From Prevotellaceae bacterium (GTDB lineage: Bacteria > Bacteroidota > Bacteroidia > Bacteroidales > UBA932), in contig JAITKY010000116.1 in NCBI GenBank assembly GCA_031278135.1, forward strand, positions 1 through 5,956: a stretch of DNA of 5,956 nucleotides, written 5' to 3'. The stretch's first letter is position 1. Each line of letters begins with the position of its first letter. Below the pieces are notes generated by a model. That model searched no databases. It had not been told where the DNA came from and saw only the letters and a program-made list of their open reading frames with translations. Shown here piece after piece: positions 1-5,699 of the stretch. The position numbers were made by a program, and so were the translations under genes.

Positions 1-2
1 TC

Positions 3-185
3 ATGACTAACGATAAACAGGAACGTATATCTATCAGAGCCTGTTCCAGACCGAATACAAAAGTCGCTAATATCTACGATCTTCTGAAGTTGAAACATGC
101 GCCTTTCATTCGTAAAAAATATGTAGTCCCCAAATTGCAAAATTTAAAAAATCGAAATATTGAGATTCTGGATAATACCAGCTGA
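3..185 (+). pseudogene. Open stretch in frame with the downstream DUF6261-like fragment, ended by TGA
   Basis: Sixty open codons begin with ATG at position 3 and stop at a TGA at 183-185. The next open frame (from 186) continues in exactly the same frame, so the two could be one ancestral gene split by a nonsense mutation. The protein is hydrophilic and basic (many K, R and N), with no signal peptide, membrane segment or motif I recognise, and it does not look like the usual N-terminal half of DUF6261 proteins. The frame may also be open beyond the left edge of the window. It could be chance, or the tail of an unrelated small gene. The link to the downstream fragment is inferred only from the shared frame. 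Confidence 0.25.
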
Positions 186-194
186 TTGTTCGCA

Positions 195-575
195 ATGTGG
201 GTTGAAACCGACATCAACGCTTCGGCAGAAATACAGACCGCTTTGAGTAATTTCGGATTGCGCCCTGTCATGAACCGTCTCTTTGCCGCGAACAAGGAGT
301 ACGACGCACTGTTTCGTGAATATATCACTGAAAAGAGTACGGAAGAACACATTGATGTAGCCGAACTTCGCAAAAAATGTACAAAAGCGCTGGGACAATT
401 TTTCGACGCCGTACAATACTGCGCTTTCGCTTACGAAGATGTTGATTACAGCCCGCTAATCAATGAGCTGGAACAACTGAGCGTATATTACAATCAACGA
501 TTGAGGGCCCGTGCAACACGTCGCAAAAACAAAACAGCCGGCGACGAACCGGTAATCGATCCGCCAAAAGAATGA
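195..575 (+). CDS. DUF6261-like C-terminal fragment, possibly a gene remnant
   Basis: This frame encodes about 126 residues from ATG 195 (a TTG at 186 is the alternative start) to TGA 573-575. The stretch with FGLRPVMNRLFAANKEYDALF, followed by a helical region and a C-terminal segment ending in basic residues (RLRARATRRKNK), resembles the C-terminal half of DUF6261 proteins, which are abundant, strain-variable Bacteroidales proteins of about 250 residues with no known function. Full-length members have a further N-terminal half that is not visible here; only 60 unrelated-looking codons and a TGA precede it in frame. No signal peptide or membrane span is seen, and the predicted structure is largely helical. 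I read it as a truncated or decayed copy; a short intact hypothetical protein is the alternative. The family assignment is from memory of the pattern and is moderately secure. Confidence 0.5.
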   Translation: MWVETDINASAEIQTALSNFGLRPVMNRLFAANKEYDALFREYITEKSTEEHIDVAELRKKCTKALGQFFDAVQYCAFAYEDVDYSPLINELEQLSVYYNQRLRARATRRKNKTAGDEPVIDPPKE

Positions 576-737
576 GTATAATCACGAAAAAAAAAACCGA
601 TTTTTGCGGATTTACAACGTTTATGTACATCATCTACATGCTGGAATTTTTCCGTTTGTTAGAAAAATCTACATCGACAACCGACTGAGATAATGCACAT
701 TATTTGGAATAGAATAAAAAATATTCTTTAAATTTGT

Positions 738-766
738 TTTGTATTCAAATGAAATTATTACCTTTG
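738..766 (+). promoter_or_regulatory. Bacteroidota-type promoter for the tRNA-Leu pair
   Basis: A perfect match to the Bacteroidota -7 element TAnnTTTG lies at 759-766 (TACCTTTG). Upstream, TTTG at 738-741 can serve as the -33 element with a 17-nt spacer, slightly short of the usual 19-21; another TTTG at 733-736 gives 22. Transcription should begin only a few bases before the mature 5' end of the first tRNA at 779. The surrounding 700-760 region is strongly A+T-rich. Confidence 0.7.
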
Positions 767-778
767 CACCCGCAAAAA

Positions 779-862
779 GCCCGGATGGCGGAATTGGTAG
801 ACGCGCTAGTTTCAGGGACTAGTATTCGTAAGAATGTGCAGGTTCGAGTCCTGTTCCGGGCA
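779..862 (+). tRNA. tRNA-Leu (anticodon CAG)
   Basis: The gene folds as a class II tRNA. The acceptor stem GCCCGGA (779-785) pairs with TCCGGGC (855-861), with A862 as discriminator base. The D arm contains AATTGGTAGAC. The anticodon stem CTAGT/ACTAG (806-810/818-822) holds the loop TTCAGGG, giving anticodon CAG at 813-815, which reads the leucine codon CUG. The long variable arm (823-837) forms ATTC/GAAT around a GTAA loop, as expected for leucine tRNA. The T arm is GCAGG-TTCGAGT-CCTGT. The CCA end is not encoded (CCT follows), so it must be added by the CCA-adding enzyme. Confidence 0.97.
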
Positions 863-876
863 CCTTAGTTTTTCAA

Positions 877-961
877 GCCCAGGTGGTGGAATTGGTAGAC
901 ACACTACTTTGAGGGGGTAGCGCCGGGTTTCGGCATGCAAGTTCGACTCTTGTCCTGGGCA
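877..961 (+). tRNA. tRNA-Leu (anticodon GAG)
   Basis: This is a second class II leucine tRNA, 14 nt after the first. The acceptor stem GCCCAGG (877-883) pairs with CCTGGGC (954-960), with A961 as discriminator. The anticodon stem CTACT/GGTAG (904-908/916-920) holds the loop TTGAGGG, giving anticodon GAG at 911-913, which reads CUU and CUC. The variable arm forms GCCG/CGGC, and the T arm is GCAAG-TTCGACT-CTTGT. It shares the D-loop and general plan with the preceding tRNA, with compensated stem changes (for example C-G to T-A in the D stem), so the two are paralogues. CCA is not encoded. It probably shares one primary transcript with the first tRNA. Confidence 0.97.
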
Positions 962-998
962 CTTGATTATACTTGACGATAAATAAAATAACAGCGGT

Positions 999-2978
999 AT
1001 GGATATTCCCGATCTCGTAAAAAATGATTTTTATCTTAAACCTTATGCGTCTGTTATCAGCAAACGTATTGAAAAAATTCTCCTGAAAGAAAAGGATTTA
1101 TGCGGCAATGGCGCTCTCGAAGATGTGGCTAACGGGCATTTTTATTATGGATTGCACAAATATCCCGATTATTGGTGTTTCAGGGAAAAAGCCCCTTCTG
1201 CAAGCGAAATTTATTTTGTCGGAGATTTTTCGGAGTGGAAAATTGCCGAAAAATACCGGATGAATCGAATCAATCAGTGGGACTGGGAGCTGAAAATCCC
1301 GACAGATGTTTTGCATCATGGCGATTTATATAAACTGATAATCAGGTGGCAAGGTGGCGAAGGCGAACGTATTCCCGCATATTGCCGCAGAGTGGTTCAG
1401 GATGCCGGCACGAAAATATTTTCGGCACAAGTATGGGAACCAGCCAAGAAATACAAATGGAAACATAAAGCGCCTAAAAAACCTGATTATCCGTTGATTT
1501 ACGAAGCACATATCGGGATGTCGTCGGAAGAAGAAAAAGTAGCGACTTTCGACGAATTTCGGAAAACCGTTTTGCCTCGAATAGCCGGCGCCGGATATAA
1601 CATGCTACAACTGATGGCTATACAGGAACATCCGTATTACGGTTCGTTCGGGTATCAGGTATCTAATTTTTTTGCACCAAGTTCGCGGTTTGGCACTCCC
1701 GAAGAACTTAAACACCTTATCGATGAGGCGCATGGATTGGGAATCGGCGTTATTTTAGACATCGTCCATTCACACGCCGTGAACAACGAACAGGAAGGAT
1801 TGAGCCGCTTCGACGGAACAACCGATCTGTATTTCTATCAGGGCGACAGAGGATATCATTCGCTCTGGAACTCACGATGTTTTGATTACGGAAAAAACAC
1901 CGTTCTGGCATTTTTGCTGTCGAACTGCAAGTATTGGATCGAAGAATTTAAGTTTGACGGATTTCGTTTCGACGGCGTTACGAGCATGATGTACCGAGAT
2001 CATGGATTGGGACGCCATTTCACCGATTATTCGTCCTATTTCGACGGTAATCAGGACGATAACGCAATTGTATATCTTGCTCTCGCCAACAAGTTGCTCC
2101 ACAGGCTGAATCCTGACGTAATCACAATTGCCGAAGACGTCAGTGGAATGCCCGGACTTGCTGCTTCTCAAGCAGATGGAGGAATAGGTTTCGATTACAG
2201 GATGGCTATGGGCGTCGCCGATTTCTGGATAAGAACAATCGTCGAAAAACCCGACGAAGCATGGCACGTGGGCGATATGTACTACGAACTGTGCCGTAAA
2301 CGAAAAGACGAAAAGACAATAAGTTACGCCGAATCGCATGATCAGGCGATGGTCGGTGATAAAACAATAATCTTCAGACTGATCGACAGCGAAATGTATT
2401 ATTCGATGAATGTTTTTTGCGAAAATCTCGTTATCGACAGAGGAATCGCTTTACACAAAATGCTTCGTCTGGCAAGCATGGCGACCGCTGGAAACGGATA
2501 CCTGAACTTCATGGGTAACGAATTTGGTCATCCCGAATGGATTGATTTTCCACGACATGGCAATAACTGGTCGTATAAATACGCACGCCGGCAATGGTCG
2601 TTGAGCGACGATACCAATTTGAGATACCATTTTCTGGCAGAGTTCGACAAGGCTATGATTTCACTTGTCGGGCAAGAGAATTTTTTTGATTATGAGCCCT
2701 TTGCCCTGTCGATAAACAACGAGGCGCAAGTGTTGATATTCAAACGCGGCGACATAGTGTTTTTCTTCAATTTCAACCCGAACGAATCGTTCACCGACTA
2801 TGCAATCGAAACAGACAAAGGGAATTACACAATTATCCTCAACAGCGATTCGCCGGCATTCAACGGGTTCGACCGAATCGACGAAAATTGCACGTATCCT
2901 ACACATATTTATTATAAAAAACATTTGTTAAAAGTTTACTTGCCTTCGCGAACAGCATTGGTAATGAAAAAAATATAA
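999..2978 (+). CDS. glgB: 1,4-alpha-glucan branching enzyme (GH13_8 type)
   Basis: This cytoplasmic enzyme cuts alpha-1,4-glucan chains and rejoins them by alpha-1,6 links, making the branches of glycogen. The 659 residues are close to the usual length of Bacteroidales and eukaryote-like branching enzymes. An N-terminal CBM48-like beta-sandwich (about 55-145, with YFVGDFSEW and HHGDLYKL) precedes the GH13 barrel. All four GH13 regions are intact: DIVHSH (254-259), GFRFDGVTSM with nucleophile D325, ITIAED with acid/base E379, and AESHDQ with transition-state stabiliser D448. GNEFGHPEWIDFPR (506-519) is the other family signature. A C-terminal beta domain fills about 560-659. ATG 999 lies 37 nt after tRNA-Leu(GAG) with no clear Shine-Dalgarno, which is normal in this phylum. 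It leads a four-gene operon and is followed after 2 nt by mrp. No glycogen synthase or phosphorylase lies in the window. Confidence 0.96.
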   Translation: MDIPDLVKNDFYLKPYASVISKRIEKILLKEKDLCGNGALEDVANGHFYYGLHKYPDYWCFREKAPSASEIYFVGDFSEWKIAEKYRMNRINQWDWELKIPTDVLHHGDLYKLIIRWQGGEGERIPAYCRRVVQDAGTKIFSAQVWEPAKKYKWKHKAPKKPDYPLIYEAHIGMSSEEEKVATFDEFRKTVLPRIAGAGYNMLQLMAIQEHPYYGSFGYQVSNFFAPSSRFGTPEELKHLIDEAHGLGIGVILDIVHSHAVNNEQEGLSRFDGTTDLYFYQGDRGYHSLWNSRCFDYGKNTVLAFLLSNCKYWIEEFKFDGFRFDGVTSMMYRDHGLGRHFTDYSSYFDGNQDDNAIVYLALANKLLHRLNPDVITIAEDVSGMPGLAASQADGGIGFDYRMAMGVADFWIRTIVEKPDEAWHVGDMYYELCRKRKDEKTISYAESHDQAMVGDKTIIFRLIDSEMYYSMNVFCENLVIDRGIALHKMLRLASMATAGNGYLNFMGNEFGHPEWIDFPRHGNNWSYKYARRQWSLSDDTNLRYHFLAEFDKAMISLVGQENFFDYEPFALSINNEAQVLIFKRGDIVFFFNFNPNESFTDYAIETDKGNYTIILNSDSPAFNGFDRIDENCTYPTHIYYKKHLLKVYLPSRTALVMKKI

Positions 2979-2980
2979 AA

Positions 2981-4033
2981 ATGGCGTACAACATTGATAA
3001 AATCATAGAGCTACTGTCGGAGATAAAGCATCCCGAAACCGGAAACGACATAGTGTCGCTGGGGACAGTTCAAAATCTAAGAACCTTTGACGGAATAATC
3101 GCCATGAGTTTGGTTTTCAAACCAAACGACGCTTTTGTTTCGTCGATAAAAAAGGCTGTGGAAGAGAAACTTCGAACAGCATTTCCCGATGCGGAACTGC
3201 AAATACTCGACTTGAAAAGATATCCCTCAAAACAGCCCCAAAAAGAATATCCCGACCTCAGGGTAAAAAACATTCTTGTGATTGCATCGGGTAAGGGAGG
3301 TGTCGGAAAATCAACGGTTTCGGTCAATTTGGCGGTGGCTTTGGCGCAGAGAGGGTTTGCGACCGGACTGCTCGACGCCGATGTTTACGGTCCTTCGATT
3401 CCGACAATGCTGGCGATGAACAACGCTCGTCCGGCAATGATCGAAAAAGATGGTTTAGAGTTAATTAGCCCGGTCGAAAAGTTCGGGGTGAAATGTCTGT
3501 CTATCGGTTTTTTCCTGACACCGGATGATGCGGTGATATGGCGTGGTCCGGCAGCGACCGGCGCTCTGCGGCAACTCATAAAACAAAGCAACTGGGATGG
3601 TCTCGATTTTCTGCTTATCGATTTGCCTCCGGGAACAGGCGACGTCCATCTCACCATAACACAGGAACTTGACATCACCGCGGCTATCATCGTTACTACT
3701 CCGCAGAAAGTCGCACTTGCCGATGTCGTACGCGGCGTAAACATGTTTCGTAACAAGGACATCAATGTGCCAATCGCAGGCTTGATAGAAAATATGGCAT
3801 GGTTTACTCCCGCCGAATTGCCTGATTACAAATATTATATTTTCGGAAAAAACGGCGGTAAACAAATGGCGACCGAAACAGCAATTCCTTTCCTTGGCGA
3901 GATTCCTTTGATACAGAGTATCAGGGAAAGCGGGGATGCCGGGTGTCCTGTCGTACTCGACAACAGCGTCAGCGCTAACGCATTCGGGAAAATTATCGAT
4001 AATCTTTTACTGCAACCAATGATTAAAATATAA
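2981..4033 (+). CDS. mrp: Mrp/NBP35 (ApbC) family iron-sulfur carrier ATPase
   Basis: This is a cytoplasmic P-loop ATPase of the MinD/Mrp class. Family members bind and pass on Fe-S clusters to apo-proteins. The 350 residues start with a MIP18/DUF59-like domain (about 3-85), the usual bacterial fusion. The ATPase domain follows: deviant Walker A SGKGGVGKST (103-112) with the two lysines K105 and K110, the DADVYGPSIP segment (132-141), WRGPAATGALRQL (187-199), and Walker B LLIDLPPGTGD (211-221). After ENM (270-272), most Mrp proteins carry CxxC, which ligates the bridging cluster; here the segment reads AWFTPAELPDYKYY. The only cysteines in the protein are C172 and C322. From memory this is the normal Bacteroidales form, so it is probably not a defect. 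The start ATG is 2 nt after the glgB stop; the next gene begins 13 nt after the TAA. Operon membership is evident. Confidence 0.94.
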   Translation: MAYNIDKIIELLSEIKHPETGNDIVSLGTVQNLRTFDGIIAMSLVFKPNDAFVSSIKKAVEEKLRTAFPDAELQILDLKRYPSKQPQKEYPDLRVKNILVIASGKGGVGKSTVSVNLAVALAQRGFATGLLDADVYGPSIPTMLAMNNARPAMIEKDGLELISPVEKFGVKCLSIGFFLTPDDAVIWRGPAATGALRQLIKQSNWDGLDFLLIDLPPGTGDVHLTITQELDITAAIIVTTPQKVALADVVRGVNMFRNKDINVPIAGLIENMAWFTPAELPDYKYYIFGKNGGKQMATETAIPFLGEIPLIQSIRESGDAGCPVVLDNSVSANAFGKIIDNLLLQPMIKI

Positions 4034-4046
4034 ATTGAAAAAAACA

Positions 4047-4871
4047 ATGGATGATTCTTTATTTACAGTCGATTTGGACAAAACTTTTCGCGACAAAAAC
4101 CCGAAACTGTATAAAATGCTGCCGAAATTCGTGATGAATTATCTGAAAAAGATTGTGCATCAGGATGAAGTGAACGAAATCCTCACAACTTACGGATACG
4201 AACACAGGGGACTTGCATTCAACCGTAAAGTGCTGGAACATCTGAACATAACATATTCGACTGTCAATTGGGAAAATTTTCCCCCACAAGACGGACGGTA
4301 TATTTTCGCCTCGAATCATCCTCTTGGCGGACTCGACGGAATTGTGTTGATCGACCTTATCGGAGAACATTACGGCAATGTCAAATTCATTGTAAACGAT
4401 TTACTTATGTATTTGACGCCTTTGCGTGACGTGTTCGCTCCCGTCAATAAACACGGACGGCAACATGCAAATTACGTTATGATGATCGACGAACTTTACA
4501 GTTCCGACAAACAGGTGCTGTATTTCCCTGCCGGCTTGTGTTCGAGGAAGATAAAGAGCGAAATCATCGACCTCGAATGGAAAAAAAGTTTTGTTGTGAA
4601 GGCAATAAAATACAAACGCGACATCGTGCCTATGTTTTTCGATGGACGTAATTCAAATTTTTTCTACAATCTCGCTAACATACGTAAAGCGTTGGGAATA
4701 AAAGCAAATATCGAAATGCTGTATCTTTCGGACGAAATGTTCAGGCAAAAAAATGCACAGTTTACAGTGAAAATCGGTAAAAACATTCCTTACGGCGATT
4801 TACAGAAAATGGGAACCCGAAAGGCTATCGAATATGTTAGAAATAAGGTATATGAACTCCGGAAAATCTGA
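4047..4871 (+). CDS. PlsC-like lysophospholipid acyltransferase family protein (GlsA/OlsF-type)
   Basis: The protein (274 residues from ATG 4047; an in-frame TTG at 4035 is possible but less likely) belongs to the glycerolipid acyltransferase superfamily, which moves acyl groups from acyl-ACP or acyl-CoA to lipid hydroxyls at the membrane. The catalytic block is NHPLGGLDG (90-98): H91 and D97 are separated by five residues rather than the classic four, a form seen in the ornithine/glycine lipid acyltransferases. FPAGLCSR (160-167) replaces the usual FPEGTRS phosphate-binding block, and IVPMFFDGRNS (193-203) corresponds to block IV. There is no signal peptide or clear membrane span, so binding to the membrane is probably peripheral. 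The pattern resembles Bacteroides GlsA, the O-acyltransferase of glycine lipid synthesis, but no GNAT N-acyltransferase (GlsB) lies beside it, so the substrate is uncertain and I give no gene symbol. It sits between mrp and trmB in the operon. Confidence 0.88.
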   Translation: MDDSLFTVDLDKTFRDKNPKLYKMLPKFVMNYLKKIVHQDEVNEILTTYGYEHRGLAFNRKVLEHLNITYSTVNWENFPPQDGRYIFASNHPLGGLDGIVLIDLIGEHYGNVKFIVNDLLMYLTPLRDVFAPVNKHGRQHANYVMMIDELYSSDKQVLYFPAGLCSRKIKSEIIDLEWKKSFVVKAIKYKRDIVPMFFDGRNSNFFYNLANIRKALGIKANIEMLYLSDEMFRQKNAQFTVKIGKNIPYGDLQKMGTRKAIEYVRNKVYELRKI

Positions 4872-4873
4872 AT

Positions 4874-5536
4874 ATGGGAAAAGATAAATTACGAAAATTC
4901 GAGGAAAACAAGCGGTTTAAACATGTTTTTCAGCCTTTGTCGTCCGATATGGCGAATTTCGGTTCGGAATTTAAAGGACGATGGCGCGAAAAATTCGGCA
5001 ATTCCAATCCCATCGTGCTGGAACTCGGATGCGGCAAGGGCGAATATACCGTCGCACTGTCACGGAAATATCCCGCCACAAATTTTATCGGCGTGGATAT
5101 TAAGGGAGCGCGTTTATGGCGTGGAGCAAAGACTGTCGCGGACGAAAATATCCCGAACGCAGCATTCCTGCGTATCCGCATCGAGTTTATCGACAACTTT
5201 TTCGCTACCGGCGAAATCGACCAAATATGGATCACTTTTCCCGACCCGCAAGTCAATAAACCACGAAAACGTCTCACATCGCCTTCGTTTCTCGACCGTT
5301 ACAGCAAATTCCTGAAACACGGAGGCCTAATTCATCTCAAAACCGACAGCCAAATATTATACGACTATACTGTAAACGTAATAAAGGAAAGTAATTATTC
5401 ATTATTATCCTCATACGCCGATATCTACACCCAAAATCCAACCGACGAACTGCTAAACATAAAAACATTCTACGAATCTCAATATTCGGCAAAAGGAATA
5501 GCAATAAAATATCTGAAATTCAAAATGTCGAAATAG
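4874..5536 (+). CDS. trmB: tRNA (guanine-N7-)-methyltransferase
   Basis: TrmB uses S-adenosylmethionine to methylate guanine 46 in the variable loop of tRNAs (m7G46). The 220 residues show a class I methyltransferase fold: motif I LELGCGKGEYT (49-59), the acidic residue after strand 2 in GVDIKG (D75), the catalytic-region motif ITFPDPQ (120-126) followed by the basic PRKR (130-133), LKTDS (155-159), and the C-terminal TFYE (198-201), equivalent to the conserved T-x-x-E that contacts the substrate. The ITFPDPQ form, in place of the FFPDPW of proteobacteria, is usual in Bacteroidota. ATG 4874 begins 2 nt after the upstream TGA, so translation is probably coupled. The last four codons and TAG stop are part of the downstream palindrome (5525-5614), so the final residues may have been supplied by that element. 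Confidence 0.95.
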   Translation: MGKDKLRKFEENKRFKHVFQPLSSDMANFGSEFKGRWREKFGNSNPIVLELGCGKGEYTVALSRKYPATNFIGVDIKGARLWRGAKTVADENIPNAAFLRIRIEFIDNFFATGEIDQIWITFPDPQVNKPRKRLTSPSFLDRYSKFLKHGGLIHLKTDSQILYDYTVNVIKESNYSLLSSYADIYTQNPTDELLNIKTFYESQYSAKGIAIKYLKFKMSK

Positions 5537-5614
5537 TTCAAAATAGTTATGAGAGATGAGTTATGAGAGATGAGCGCTGGCGCCAGCACTCATCTCTCAT
5601 AACTATTTCGACAT
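5525..5614. repeat. Composite palindrome with heptamer repeats overlapping the trmB stop
   Basis: The outer arms 5525-5538 (ATGTCGAAATAGTT) and 5601-5614 are perfect 14-bp inverted repeats. Inside, TTATGAGAGATGAG occurs twice in tandem (5547-5560 and 5561-5574) and once inverted (5589-5602). The centre is the 12-bp palindrome GCTGGCGCCAGC (5576-5587), flanked by one C/A mismatch. The left arm also repeats AAATAGTT (5531-5538 and 5541-5548), so it is 24 nt longer than the right arm; removing 5539-5562 would give an almost perfect hairpin. The tandem units resolve into four heptamers (TTATGAG, AGATGAG, TTATGAG, AGATGAG). In RNA this makes a strong hairpin that could end or protect the operon mRNA, but no U-run follows, so it is not a classic intrinsic terminator. 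No transposase gene is nearby. Confidence 0.9.
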
Positions 5615-5653
5615 TCAGGATACTATGTTATACACAGTACTAAAAAAAATATA

Positions 5654-5661
5654 TATCTTTG
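5654..5661 (+). promoter_or_regulatory. Bacteroidota-type -7 box for the PspC-like gene
   Basis: TATCTTTG matches TAnnTTTG exactly and lies 38 nt before ATG 5700. The expected -33 zone (about 5630-5635) has no clear TTTG, so the box is supported mainly by the -7 match and the A+T-rich leader. It shows that the PspC-like gene starts its own transcription unit after the trmB operon. Confidence 0.55.
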
Positions 5662-5699
5662 CATAAAATTTTATTGTCTAATTTTTAATAAAAAATATT

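Noticed and set aside
183..185. TGA as a recoded codon (selenocysteine or reassigned code).
   Set aside because: The acyltransferase ends at TGA at its expected length, and no SECIS-like context or selenoprotein family is recognised.
586..620. A-run followed by CCGATTTTTGCGG after the DUF6261-like frame, considered as an intrinsic terminator.
   Set aside because: The stem is only 3-5 bp and the T-run lies in the loop, not after the stem.
691..702. Small palindrome TAATG-CA-CATTA upstream of the tRNA promoter, a possible operator.
   Set aside because: Only 5-bp arms in A+T-rich DNA, about 36 nt above the -33 box, with no regulator gene nearby; easily chance.
968..975. TATACTTG before glgB as a promoter -7 box.
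   Set aside because: One mismatch to TAnnTTTG and no matching -33 element, since that zone lies inside the tRNA; kept only as an alternative in the tRNA-mRNA finding.
1872..2339. Minus-strand open frame of 155 codons inside glgB.
   Set aside because: Antisense shadow of a well-conserved gene; the protein has no recognisable motif and there is no promoter.
3385..3865. Two overlapping minus-strand open frames of 126 and 134 codons inside mrp.
   Set aside because: They mirror the conserved ATPase coding frame and show no protein family pattern.
4923..5315. Plus-strand open frame of 130 codons in another frame of trmB.
   Set aside because: It overlaps the full trmB catalytic domain and has no family signature; a frame shadow.
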